Shown piece after piece: positions 1-12,023 of a DNA stretch of 64,000 bases. Positions within the stretch are counted from its first letter, which is position 1, and each line of letters begins with the position of its first letter. The notes below the pieces were generated by a model, which worked only from the letters and a program-made list of their open reading frames with translations, did not search any database and was not told the origin of the DNA. Source of the stretch: Ancylostoma caninum (taxonomy: Eukaryota > Nematoda > Chromadorea > Rhabditida > Ancylostomatidae); contig JBAJFG010000280.1 in NCBI GenBank assembly GCA_037903475.1, forward strand, positions 1,302,001 to 1,366,000, read 5' to 3'. The position numbers were made by a program, and so were the translations under genes.

Positions 1-1519
1 GGTAAGGATTCTGCAAGAAAATAGGAAGATAACTAACGCCATTTTTAACAACGTAATGATTTTCCTTACTTTTCATGATAATAATGATTAGCCATACAAG
101 CGAAAATAAACTGTTTGAATCGAATGATTGAGTTGAGCTCGATGGAACATACTGGAAGAGGCTGCGAAAGATCGGTAAGAGCTTCTTGAAGATCACAACC
201 GAAACTGCCAGTGACGACTGAAATGAATACTGCTTAAACATGAGCTACCCAGGAAAATGTTCGCACAGCAAGGAATGGGCTGTTTAGAGCTGTCCAATCT
301 AACAGTAAAAACAGACGACTCTCTTCCTAAAGAAAAACTAGAAGTTGTAATTTGCTCAGATTTCACGTAACGCCCAACTATTCAAGAAACTATGCAGGAC
401 TACTCATCTTTTGGTACCCAAGGATGGGAAAGCAACAGGAAAAAGATCAGCGCCAGCACTCATGAATGTTCTCGGGTGTCGCGAATAAAAAAGCGTTACT
501 CATGAAAATGATGGGAGCAACTGCGGCACATTTCCATAAGGTTCTAGTTCACATGAATGCAGAAGAAGGCAGAGAACACCCATCCTCTTCCCTCTGATTA
601 GATGTGTTTAGCAATACATAGTATGGACCCAACCTTAGGCAGAGGAAAAAAAAAGAACTCCGCAAAGGAACAAGTCCCCAAAAAGTAACCTGAATTTTGA
701 GAGAATGTTCCTGAATTCTTTTGGATGAGGTGGCAATGTCAATCCATCGACTCAGCTTGTCAAAAAATTCCATGACGCTGAAACTGTGTTGCAGATTAAA
801 AACACGTCAAGAGATGTCTTATTATAAATGTATGAAGACAGATTCTAAGCCATTTGAAAATAAAAGGCATGAATTTGAGCCACTTATAATACGTGGAGCA
901 AGCGAATTCAGAAAAAAGCTAGCATAACAACAAAAAAAGGATGAGAAATGGATGTCTTTCTAATGCATACCTCACGCTGCATATCTTCAGGATATTAAGT
1001 ATCGAATAGGGAAACGGTCGTTGATGGAATTTCTCGGTCTCCAACATAACACAGTAGAAAGCGCAAGCGACATATGCTACCGTTTCATCCTGCAACAGGA
1101 AAAGCATAAATACTTTGTCGGTGAGAAAAACTACTCAATCGATGGTTAGGGTAAGATTCAACAGCCGGAAATCTGCAACACAAGGCAAACGGCAAATTGA
1201 ATCATAAATTTTTATACTATAAAAAGGATTCTCGTTTGAAATCGAAATCTATCGCAAACTGCAGATTTGCGTCCGCACTCCACGCAGAGTATAGCCTATG
1301 CGTCGCCGCCACCCGCCGATATTGTTCCCAATACCGATTAATTTGTGGGATGAGTGGCTGCGATTGAGTACACCGAAAACCGGTAAGTATGGAAATGGTC
1401 ATCAATTGAGCGACGGGGCAGTGCTATACTCGCGCGGAGTATAGCGACAAAGGTCCTATTGAACGCTGCAAGCAAGCGAACAGCATCGTTTTGGATTTAA
1501 GCGGAGCTTTCCACCTGAC
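1..1519. other. No gene recognised
   Basis: Only short open frames without splice context or family similarity. A short perfect dyad (nine-base arms GCTATACTC/GAGTATAGC) lies at about 1422-1445. Nothing else stands out. Confidence 0.5.
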
Positions 1520-1828
1520 TTCACCAAACCTCCACTCAAATAAGGACGCATGCAGGATAGAGGCTAGAAAACGACTCAAACCCACATCCAGATCGACCTT
1601 CTCGCTCATTGTATATAGTTGAGTCCACACGGCGTCCCGTAAGGCTTCGGGCATGTCGGGATCAATTGCAGCACAAACTTGGAGATAACCTTCATCTGGT
1701 GGAGGGATCTGAAAACACGTTTCGAAGGAAAGCAAGAACACCATTCTTGGTGATACTATTAAATGACCGACCTCGTGACTGTAATCAAGAACTTCTTCTT
1801 CAATATGGGCTTCAGTCGCATCGGAGAC
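1520..1828 (-). CDS. Partial unrecognised gene, two spliced exons
   Basis: I do not recognise this gene. Two stretches on the minus strand look like consecutive exons. The first (1828 to 1772, 19 codons) follows an acceptor reading GTTTCAG and ends at a GTCGGT donor. The second starts at 1708 after TTTTCAG with the peptide start IPPPDEGYLQVCAAIDPDMP and stays open to about 1520. Both are phase 0 and the joined reading is acidic and plausible for a folded cytosolic protein. Its 3' end is unclear: candidate donors are weak, and the frame runs on without a stop to 1424. Further upstream exons may lie at 2.4-2.5 kb, where another open minus-strand stretch follows a CAG acceptor, but I could not link them. 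It may be a real gene running out of view or a relic. Confidence 0.4.
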
Positions 1829-4696
1829 CTGAAACGTGGCGTGAAAATGACCTCAATAGCTTGGACAGACATGCATGATTTTAGGTGATGACAAAAAATT
1901 CAATGTTTCCTTCGCGCACTCTCCCCACCCCCGGTTTAGGTCAGCATCTGTGGCAGCGAATGTAAACACCCCTCGCTATGATAGCTGGCGCACAAGCATT
2001 CAAACTGTGGATAATTTCCGGAATTAATGCACAACTCGAAGGGTTGAGCCTAGTTCGTGTCTAGTTCTAATTCAAAGTACATAAAAAACTCAACAACCAA
2101 CAAACTCTCACCTCAAATCCTGGTGAAGCCACCTTATAGTCCTTCCCTTCCTGCAGAACTTCGTCAGCAGCCTCCATTGCTGCTGAAGAATGTGCCTGAG
2201 ACTGTATCTAAACCGTGTACCAATAATTCCAATTATCCTTGCGACCCTGAGGAAAGGTAGCAAGAAAATCAGGGATAGAAGAGAAAGAGGCTGATCATCA
2301 CGGCATATCAAAGAGAAAGTTGCCGTTGTTTTCTAACAGATGTAAAACTAGATGAGTGAAATATCAGAAGAACTAAAGAACAGAAAGCAAGTAAGTATGT
2401 AGGGCAAATCGGATAGGTAGTAGATCAAAATGTCTGCAGAGCAGGAGTTGGCGTTGGAGCGACTTCTCAAGTGGAAGTCGACCGCGTTCAGTACGGTTTC
2501 CTGAGCGATAACAATTCCAGGCTGGGTCAGAAAAATGGCTAACATGACATGATCGAAAACTAAACTTAGTTAAAGTATCGGTAGCCTTCAAATTACTCAA
2601 ATCACTCTTGGAGTGTTGAGACAAAGAAGATGCATTTTAGTCGTTCAGATGCCATGTATGAACCAATTATAACAATCTCCTTGGAGTGAGGAACGTCAGG
2701 GATTCCGTTGACGATGAAAAAAAGATGAATACATCGTTAATAAACCCATAATTGCAGTTAAATAAAGGGCCAAAAGTCTGTAAATTCAGAAAGCACAGAA
2801 GAGGGAATGACGCCACGACCCGCAAAAGCGTCAACACCCCTCACGAGAGTTCCAAGACGTACCGACTATCAAACAGAGAGATTTCCCATCAGGATGCTAT
2901 CAAGAGCAATTCCCGGAAGGTCAGCAACACGAACGAAACGCCGTTGGTAATGTAAACGAGCGGGCCGGGCGGGAAACTTCGAACCCGCGCCCGCCATCGG
3001 ATGCGTTCCCCGCCCGATTGCGGGACAAATTTGTTTCCAATCGCTTCCCATCATTTTCAAACAGAAACAGATAGTGCAGGGGTGTGGCCGTTGAGCGAGG
3101 ACGGAATTTCCGTGCGTTTGAAATATTTAGAGCGTCCATTCAATCGGAGCCTAGGGGTTTTCTGAAATTTTAAAAGTCGAAATAATGCGGGAAGAAGGGG
3201 TAACTGGCTTCATACTGCTATTAAAATGTATTGAAAAAATCTTTGGACCCATTAAGTTTTTCAAGGACCACGAGACTGGAGAATTTCCGCACAGAACTGC
3301 AAGTTCCGCGCTAAATCACAAGCAAACAAGTTCTATCTTGTTGTTAGCTAAGTGGGACGTGTTTTCACGTGTTCCTTTGCTTCTCTAATTTCTCTTCAAT
3401 TTCCTTTCTCAGTGAAATACACCATACCGGAAAATACTGTGACATTCTCAATCGAAAAAATCAAATTCCAAAGAACCCCTCACAAATCCAAAGTGGTAGA
3501 AAACAGGGGATTATTTGAAAAGTCGTCCATTCAAGTGTCCAAAAATAAGTAGGTTTATTTCAGGTTTTGACTAACAAATACTGTGGCTAATATGAGGACG
3601 TCTCCTATCAGTGCGAAATTCTTTAATTGTGCATATTCGCGTGTTTGAGTACGTAAATGCACCACGGATCTTAAATTCTGACTCAACCCTCTCAAAAAGA
3701 GGCCACTCGCTTGTCGTTCCAAAAATTGAACCCTAACGCACACCACCGCAGCATCCCGCCAAAACGCCAAGTCGGCAAACGTTAAAGGGCATCCTAGCAC
3801 CATATCAGAGTCGAACTATCGACCAGGATTACAGAAAGGGCACTGGGGAGCAGTCTGCTAAGAAAAATAGGGCAGACGTTTGATAACACCGCTTGGAAGG
3901 TGTAAACATGAAGGCGTTGGGAATTGATTGCCGCTAGAAAGGTCCACGATAAGAAAAGCAGGGCAAACGCTCGGAAAACCTGTTGCGTGCTCATCCACTG
4001 TGGAAATCAAAGACGAATCGATCGACTATACATCAAAGATGGGACCACTGGGGCTAATTAGCTGCATTTTTGTCATAAACGAGCATTTTTTTCCTCTGAA
4101 GTATGCCTCGCCATGGTCATTCTCGTCGGAAGAGATAGATGGAGGAAACTAAACAAAAAAGAATCCGAGAAAGTGTGCTGTACGTGAGGCAGGAGCGAAA
4201 AACAAGCAGAGCGCACAAAATATGTACTTAACAATCGTCATTTCTGGGACTTTTTTTCCTGTTACTTTCAAAGTCAGAGAATAACCAATAGGATCAAGGG
4301 TTCCCTCAAATTAGAATAACCCTTCGAAGAGCATAAATTTGTAAAAGATGACTACGGCATTCTTCTGTCAACAGTTTGCCTACGGCTGCGCGCGCTACAT
4401 CTCATAGCAATGAAATGTATGGATGCGCAGGCAATCAGAGTGCTGCATCGCTGCGTTACTATAGCGATTTTCCAAAAAAAAAAAAAGAAGTATGGTGTTG
4501 TAGCGGGAAAGAGGCGTGAGCGAGTATTGTGATTGGTCTGCGCATGAATTAGAATCATATCATCATAGACCAGCCACATCCACTTTTTTGGAACATAGTC
4601 CACATCCAAAAAAATGCACGCCTTCAATACAAAGTTGTTGAATTGATTTTCAATAGAATCTGAACCCACTTTCGAATGAATATGTATGGTCTATTA
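1829..4696. other. Intergenic, no gene recognised
   Basis: About 2.9 kb of AT-rich sequence with only short unspliced open frames. A GC-rich patch near 2955-3120 contains repeated GGGCGGG/CCCGCCC-type words and may be an old repeat. A possible minus-strand exon at about 2404-2523 has no good donor. Confidence 0.5.
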
Positions 4697-4902
4697 CAGT
4701 CTGTTCCCTGAAACGTACACTGCAATCCTCGCCCCGATTGAACAAAGCGGCGCGTGTGCGTTCAATCGGGGCGTGAAGCTGCAACAGCCGATCAGCCTCT
4801 CCTCGCGTTCTGAATGATCCGTTCGCGCCCTGATTGAACACACACGCGCCGCTTTGTTCGATCGGGGCGAGGATGGCAGTGTACGTTTCAGGGAACGCAC
4901 TG
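4697..4902. mobile_element. Foldback MITE, TA-flanked, CAGT ends
   Basis: The ends are CAGTCTGTTCCCTGAAAC and, on the other strand, CAGTGCGTTCCCTGAAAC, each directly flanked by TA. The two arms are about 76 bp, almost perfect inverted repeats around a loop of about 54 bp. Each arm also holds a second inverted repeat (CGCCCCGATTGAAC with GTTCAATCGGGGCG), giving nested hairpins. TA target duplication and CAGT ends are typical of Tc1/mariner-derived non-autonomous elements. There is no coding capacity. Confidence 0.8.
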
Positions 4903-5803
4903 TAGCTCACAGATGGCGCCTGATCTGACATTGTCTGCAATTACGGCTTTGCCTGCAGAATGCGTCTGGAAGGATATTTTAGCGGATGGCAGTGGGGAAA
5001 CATTAGAATGGAAGAAACCACACCATATGAATATCAAAAAAGTGCAAAAAATAGATCGGTTAGCCGAAAAATGGTGAAGTCGTAGTTGCGGACAAAGTCC
5101 GATCGGGCGCCCTCTGTGAGCTAATAGACTGTATTTACGAGTTTCTAGGTTCTAATTTGGATATCAAGATGAAATTTCACACCTCGAAAGCAGCTCGATC
5201 AAAATTAGGAAAAAGGGGCGTTTGAGCCGGGAAATTTTATATTAAAAGAGATAATGGTTTAAATCCAAAAAATTTAGTAGCAGCCTGACAACCAGGGCAA
5301 TAACCTTCACGCCGACAATTGCCCGTGTAAAAGTAGGCGGGGCTTGTCACAGCTCGAGTAGCGCCCAGACTCTGGTCTCACTTCTCAAATCAAGTAGAGC
5401 CTCGTCAATTAATGCAATTATAAATGTTTCGCGCGTAGGAAGAGGGAAAATTGGGTTTTTGCAGACTTCTCTACTGACCGGGTAATTTTACGTAAACCCA
5501 CTGCCAAATGAGGCAATAATTGGAGTTTCGAATGGAACCCACTTAGTGATTAAGGGTCTTTACATGGATATGGCTTTAAACCAAGGTCATTTGAGGAGAA
5601 TTAATGATCGCTCGCCCTCAGGATAGTTGGCGGCAGTTCGAGTGCCTCGTGTGAAGTGCAGATTATTCCCACGGCCTCTGAATTTTCGGAGAATTCGTCG
5701 ATTACGTCACTGCAACTACTCCGCTACTGCTATGGACCGGCACTGAACTGCGCGATCATTTTTATTTCATTATCTATTCACTAGGAGTTTTTCTACTATT
5801 CCC
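4903..5803. other. Intergenic upstream of vps-51
   Basis: No coding frame. It should hold the promoter of the vps-51 transcription unit, but no specific element can be named. Confidence 0.4.
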
Positions 5804-5805
5804 AG
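5804..5805 (+). promoter_or_regulatory. Probable trans-splice acceptor of vps-51
   Basis: TACTATTCCCAG precedes the start codon by seven bases with no matching upstream donor in view. In nematodes this arrangement usually marks spliced-leader addition. Confidence 0.55.
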
Positions 5806-5812
5806 GCCAAAG

Positions 5813-8800
5813 ATGACCCAGAAAGTCAGTGTTTTGGACATCGCATCGCCAGAATTTGACGTGGACGCATATTTGAGCTCACAACTCAAAGAGAAAAGCC
5901 TCGATGAGTTGGTCAAAGAGGAGGAGGAAATGGTGGCATCGGTGAGTTCTTAATTCGTGTTTGGGTTTCATAGGTGTGAAATATTTCTCTTTGCCGTTTA
6001 AGGTTCGTCGCTTGGATTCTGATGTTCATCAGCTTGTCTACGAGAATTATAACAAGTTCTTAACTGCTACGAGTACTGTGAGGAAGATCCAGGACGAATT
6101 CAACTTACTGGATAGTGTGAGTTCTGTTAACTATTGCCATGGTTCTTTTACAACATCGGTTTCGCCCAAAATCTTAGGAGAAAGTGGGAAACCCAAGCGA
6201 AACTGCGAATTTTAACCAGATTTTGAACCAAAAACCACCGAGGCGTAACCAAATGCACGATTTATCTGGAATTCACTCGCAATCCACCTTAAAGTTCAAG
6301 GAATTTTGCGTAATACGCATTTTACCAGCAATTCAGCCGTAACTTATCCGATGTGTTGGATTACAAGAGCATTAAAAAAGTATCTTCAGGAGATGGAGTC
6401 ATTGAGTACGAACATGAAGAATATATCCGGACTAATAGGCGAACTGAGTGGTGTTCTGGGAGGAGGACGAGAAGGTGTTGCTCAGCTGGGAAGTTCCTAC
6501 AAAGTCGTTAAGAGTTTGCAGTCAATCTTCGAACTGCCAGGAATTTTGCAGGTAAACCTGCTGGTTTTTTGTTTTCGCCGTTCGCATCATTTTTTTTTCA
6601 AGTTTTTAACTGCTAAGCTTGAACACACAACGCATCCGATTGGTTGGTTTAGTAGCTGCCTAGTCATATTGCGTGCGAACTGAGGATTCCTTTGATTATC
6701 GAGCATGTACAGTTAACTCGCGAAATTGTCGACCAATCACATGGCGCCAGGGCTTGGAGGGTCCGCCTCCTTTATCCCACCAATGGGACCACGACATTAC
6801 TGCTACGGCATTTTTCCCTAGTAATGTGTTTATTCAGGCATCTTTCGACGAGGGTAGATACAACGATGTGGTGAGGTTGTATCTTCTGGCGCAGAAAGGC
6901 CTCAATAAATACGCTGATATGAAGAACATGGCAGAGATCCAGCAGAAAGCGGATCAGATTTTGGCGGAGACAGAGAAACAGGTGAGATACAGACTAGTTA
7001 TGTTTCCACTGTTTTTTTTTGTTTTTCATTGGAATTGCATGATGACGTACACTAACAATTTTCGTGTGGGATTATCCTGGATCCTTTCGAATAATTTCTC
7101 ATGTGCAATTTTCCAGGCATTGCTTATAAATTTAAGAAAAATCATACTTTATCAAACAGTTTCCATGGTGGAATTGTGGTTTATTGCTATCTACTATACA
7201 TATACCTCTTTTTTTAGCTTATAAAATTAATCGACCGGTCTACCGAAGATGTGGAAGGAGTAGCTGAAGCGATAGGACTACTCATGAAGTTAGGGAAATC
7301 GCCAAAAGAGGTGGGACAATTCAACCTATCCCATTTAAATGGTGACTGTTGACGATCGGCTCACCTTTCTTTTTAGATCCAAGCACTACTCTTGAAGTCG
7401 TCGGAGGCCTCTTTACAAAATGATTTGAAACAGCTGCAGAGCAATCCAGTTGATGTGTTGGATCTGGTGGATAAGTTAGTTCCTTTCGTTTTTTTTTCTT
7501 CTCTTCCTTTTTTCCTTGTTTATGTTGTTTTTCTCAAATCTGTTGCTTTTTCAGAGGTTGCGAATCATTCATACCAAATTTGACACTACTGGCTAATCTT
7601 CACGAACGTTTGTTCCCCGATTCTTCTGAAAGCCTGTTGAAAATGTTACAAGTAGGACTGAATTCATTGTTGTAGTTCCAGATTGTTGTAAAATTTCCTT
7701 TCTCTAAACAAAACTCTTACATTCCTCCATTCCAGGCTCAACTTCGTGACTTCCACGAAATTGTATCCAATCTATTCCTTGCTTCATCTGATCCCAAAGA
7801 CTGTTCAATAGTGGTTCGCGCTTTGGACCGATATTTTCGTAAAATGTCCACCTGTAGGCAAGTAGTACAAGGTGAGCAGTCATTCTGTGGTTTCTTTCTT
7901 CGTGGTTTTGTTCCGCTTTTTCTTTTACCGTTGAAATTATGACTGCATGCAGACTTCTCTTTTACGTAACACAAATGCACTATTTGTCGACCTACATTTT
8001 TTTTCTTGGTTTTAGTTCACCTCTCACTTCCTGCGTTGAAGATTTCCGTATTCCCACTAATATCCAATGTGGTACACATAAAAAAAGAAAAAAGAAGTTC
8101 TCTGAGACCCAACAGTGATGGCCATGTTAATCAAGGAATAAAGTTCATTAAATTACCATCACGTACGCTCTCAAATATTATTTGAGGCCAGACAAAAGTC
8201 TCGTCATTATTTGCCAGATTCCGCAGTTTATTTATTTATTTATTTATTTATTTACTTATTTGTTTATTTATTTGTTTAATTTAATGTTATCGGTTTCCAT
8301 CAAACAAACGAAACATGAGATTACATGACTAGGAGACAATTCAAAGAGGCACCGATTACGCTTCTTCTATTTAGTGGAGCAGAGGGGTGGATGAGTGGGG
8401 GGGGGGGGGGGGCGGAGGTGGAACAACTCGGTTCAGAAGGGCAGTGGCCCGCCAACACTGCAAGTCCTCGAGAAGCAATTGGGTAGAACTCCGGATACCA
8501 GCTTACTAGGTCCGCCAACGTTTCCGATTCCAGTTCGTTGTCTTCCTTTACTTGCCTTCTTGGAAAGTTCATTATTTGTCAAAGTTAGCAGTTCGTTGTC
8601 ATTCTTCGCTTGCCTTTTTTTTTTTGAAAAGTAAGTTTTCAGGTCTGGATTGTTCCACTTGCACTATATCTCTTATCCGTGAAGTGTCAAAACATGAGGT
8701 TGTGATTTCTAGAAAGTATATCTTGGAAGAGATGAAGATTGTTATGCAAGAGGTGGGAGTTGGTCCATTGTTGCTTGTTCCTTGTGAAGACGTATTTCAC

Positions 8801-11358
8801 CTATTGTATTCCAGATAAGACAGTCTCTTATGTCAAAAGATGTTGATCTACCATCCCTTGCAGCAAAGCTGGAACAGTCCTTCGTTTTTCAAGTGAAGGT
8901 GCGTATTGCCGCTGAATTCTAGGGATGATTGTGCACCTTGCAACTCTAGTGTTTGTTTTCGTTTTCGGCAATACAATTCTGTGTTTGCTCACTTTCATAG
9001 ATGTGGCTGGTGCGAACGTAGGATCCTGAAAAATAGCTTTCCAATTGAAAATCTTGTTTCCTTTGGGGGATTGGAACCAGCACACGCTTTTACACTCCTC
9101 TCTGCAGTTTTCCTTTAAAGCATGGCGTCTTGGTTATATAATATCCGTACTTTTTGAATATCTTCTAGAGTTTAATACATAACATTTTATGGGAGGGATT
9201 CTGTAGTGAATTATTGCAGACCGCTCTAGCAAATCTGCTTCTATTCATCGCCAGTGACGTCACCTTTTCCACCTTACCGCCAGCCGATTTCCAAGCGGAA
9301 TTCGCCCACAGTGTTCACGAAGAGATTGTGATTGGAGCATTCAAGGATATGACATCAGTGGCGGAAACTTACGGTTGGTTCAATCCCACTTCTCACCTTT
9401 TTTCTGTTTCATGCAGTCTTTGCTATGGAAATCGTTCACTTCAACTTTTTTCAACCGCTTTAGGGTCATCTGAAGGTGAAGCGCGTTACGCGAATCCACT
9501 GATGATGTTGCTGTTGGCATTCACACTTCATCACTTGGCCAATAAATCGTCGCAGTATCTCCTGAGCCTTTGTAGGGAACAGTTCTCGCTCACCACATCG
9601 AAGACGACTGTAGGACTAACAGGTAAGCGTTAGCAGTTTTGTTCTTCAAACAGGTATTATAGAGCTGTGCTTGCATTGAAGTTGTCGGTAGTGTTTTAAG
9701 CATGCTTTTATTACTGTGAAAGGCGCAAATCTTATTTAGTATATAGAGTACGTGGTTCTTCGTAACCATGTTATGTTTGGCACGCTGATGAGTTTTCGCT
9801 CGATTTTTAGATTTGTAGGTGAAAAATGACAATGAAATATTTTTCTCAAGCGGACTAAGGTTTATTGTATTTAGGTGCTTCCGAAGTCACAACATTGCTC
9901 AAGACTTGTTCGCAAGCCCTCTTGCGACGATTCACTAAATTTCGTGGACTGGAGTTTGGTGAGGCTCTCGTGAAAGGATGCGAAGGTTTACACCAACCGG
10001 CCGCATCACCAGTTGGAGTGAGGTACGCATTATCTCTTGCGTTTTTGCTTAAGACCACCGAATCATGTGATTCTTTGCTCGTTAGATACGTTAGAAAAAC
10101 TTTCTTTTTGCGCCAACGTATCTCTTTAGGAGCCTTTTTTGAAATGTTCGAAACTCTGCTGAACATTCAACCCCATCTATTCTTAAGTCCCATCTTCAAT
10201 GAACCTTGTCGGGCCAAGGTGCTCTGGTTTTTTCTGTTATGACTCGCATATTCTCAAAGTGTTGTTTTGCAGTTAGGAAGTTCCCTCCAAAAAGGAGGAT
10301 AAATTCGAGATCTGTACATTGTGCTTCTGAAATACATTGTTTCTATATATCTTTTCGTTTTTATTCTTACTTCCTTTAATCTTGCTAGTAATTCATTCGC
10401 CTTTGTCCCTGTATTCTCCTATTTTTAATGGAATTACGGAAATTATCTCTGTTCTTTTCGACCAAGATTTGCTTCCTTTCCAACAATTTTAGCTTTCACA
10501 AGTTTATGTAGTCACTGAGATTATATTGCTGCAAATTTTCGATTCGCTACTAGCCTACAATGTTCTCTGACGCTACACTACTCAAAAGCAACGAAGCAAT
10601 TTCAGTTTCCGCCCTATTAGTCAGCATCCACAGATCACAAGTCTTATCGCATTGTTTTTATCATAGTCCAGGTGGTAATGTGCTCTATCTGCAGTTCAGT
10701 GTTGTTTTCTCAGACATGCTGTTCGTCGAACTGTTGAAGAGGTTTTGGAATGTGACTCTATGCTCTCTCGCCTTCTTGGCGGAGAAGCCGGTCGAAAAGA
10801 AAGTCGTCATCGTCGACCGATGCCAGCTCCATCAGCACCTGATTCATCCAGAGATTCTTTGTGGTGTGAAAGGATCGATTTCAACCAGCAGTTACATGTC
10901 AGTTGTGTGGATTACACGAGTTTTTTCTGTTCTTATTTGGATTATCCTCAATCTTTTACCCTCGTTTTGTTTTGTTGCACGCCTATGCTTCAAATTCCTT
11001 TTTTTTTCAGTTCAACAGAGCGTCTATTATCGGTGCTATTGTCAAAGTGCTATTGAAGTCCTTCATCGAATCCATTCGGCTGCAGACGTATGGAAAATTC
11101 GCTGTCGAACAAATCCAGGTGAGTTTTCTGTGGACATTTCGTCAAAACTATCCATCCACGTATTCCAAAGTTTGTGATTGTTTGTCTCAGGTCGACTGCT
11201 ACTACCTACAACGAGGAGTTTCACCGCTAGTAGCGGACGAAGTTGTTGTAAACTCTATGGTGGATCAAGCGCTGTCATCCGCTTTGAAACGATGTGTAGC
11301 TCCGGAGTTGATTCACCCCAGTAGGTTGAGGCAAATTTGCGACGAAAAACCTGAGTAA
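5813..11358 (+). CDS. vps-51: VPS51, GARP/EARP tethering complex subunit
   Basis: Core subunit of the GARP/EARP complexes that tether endosome-derived vesicles to the trans-Golgi network and recycling endosomes. Sixteen exons: 5813-5941, 6003-6116, 6390-6551, 6838-6981, 7218-7310, 7377-7474, 7555-7651, 7736-7871, 8643-8752, 8815-8898, 9220-9373, 9464-9622, 9875-10022, 10714-10897, 11011-11118, 11191-11358. All phases join to a 695-residue frame, close to the family length of about 700-780. Residues 6-19 ([14 protein letters not shown]) and 46-65 ([20 protein letters not shown]) are the diagnostic Vps51 N-terminal motif, which pairs with the other GARP subunits. The next two exons carry the helical segments [14 protein letters not shown] and [11 protein letters not shown]. 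No signal peptide or membrane segment is evident. The start is the first ATG after a likely trans-splice acceptor. The next gene downstream is the MAP3K, 665 bp away on the same strand. Confidence 0.93.
8226..8280. repeat. TTTA microsatellite in vps-51 intron 8
   Basis: Tandem TTTA units with occasional TTTG/TTAC variants. Intron 8 (7872-8642) also holds a pure G run at about 8397-8412. Confidence 0.9.
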
Positions 11359-11965
11359 GGTTCTGTTTTTGCTTTTTAGCTGTCTTCTAATTTGTTGGTA
11401 GGTCTCGCAGGGTTAAATTTTTTTTATAATTTAGAAAGCTCTTGTTCAAGGCTGGTTTCTTCCAAATGATCTTCTAATTCTAAAGTTTATCTGATGACTT
11501 TTTCTTTTTCTCTGAATGGTTTTCCGTAATATTATATCGAGTTTTTCCGTTACTGTACATAGTAGTGTCTGTCGGGTCTCGTTTTTCTTCTGCTGTGATT
11601 GCGCATATCCATATGGACGCTATAATGAAACGTTTTTGAATAAGCGGTCTTCTTTTATTGCTTTTCTATGTAGCATTACATCAGATACCTTGCTTTCCAT
11701 CATTTTCTTGATTGCCTCCCCTTTCGTAGTGAAATCCCACCAATTTTGTGCCATATCTTTTTTTTAAAATCTAGTTTATTCTTCCTTGCCACCACCAATC
11801 TGGTAAGTCGACAGCGCGAAAATTTACTGGTCGCTTTTTTTTTGACGTAGATGTTTTTCTAGCACACTGTTGTTTGTGTTTGGGCTTTTGCTTGCTGCAT
11901 CTTCCGCCCGTCCTGATTTCTCTTTTCCTTTTTGATGAGGAAAATCAAGTTCGGACACTACTTCC
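11359..11965 (+). other. vps-51 to MAP3K intercistronic region
   Basis: T-rich, about 0.6 kb, no coding frame with family support. It is longer than the roughly 100-bp gaps typical of C. elegans operons, so co-transcription is possible but not shown. Confidence 0.45.
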
Positions 11966-11967
11966 AG
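11966..11967 (+). promoter_or_regulatory. Probable trans-splice acceptor of the MAP3K
   Basis: CACTACTTCCAG precedes the inferred start by about 57 bases. Two out-of-frame upstream ATGs (11974, stopping after two codons, and 12007) lie between this site and the chosen start at 12024. Confidence 0.4.
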
Positions 11968-12023
11968 AATTCTATGCATTGATCTGAGCGAATCTCAACG
12001 GTTTTAATGAAGTATTCAACGAA

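Noticed and set aside
2348..2545. Possible extra exon of the unknown minus-strand gene
   Set aside because: It follows a CAG acceptor but has no plausible GT donor and could not be joined in phase to 1828-1772.
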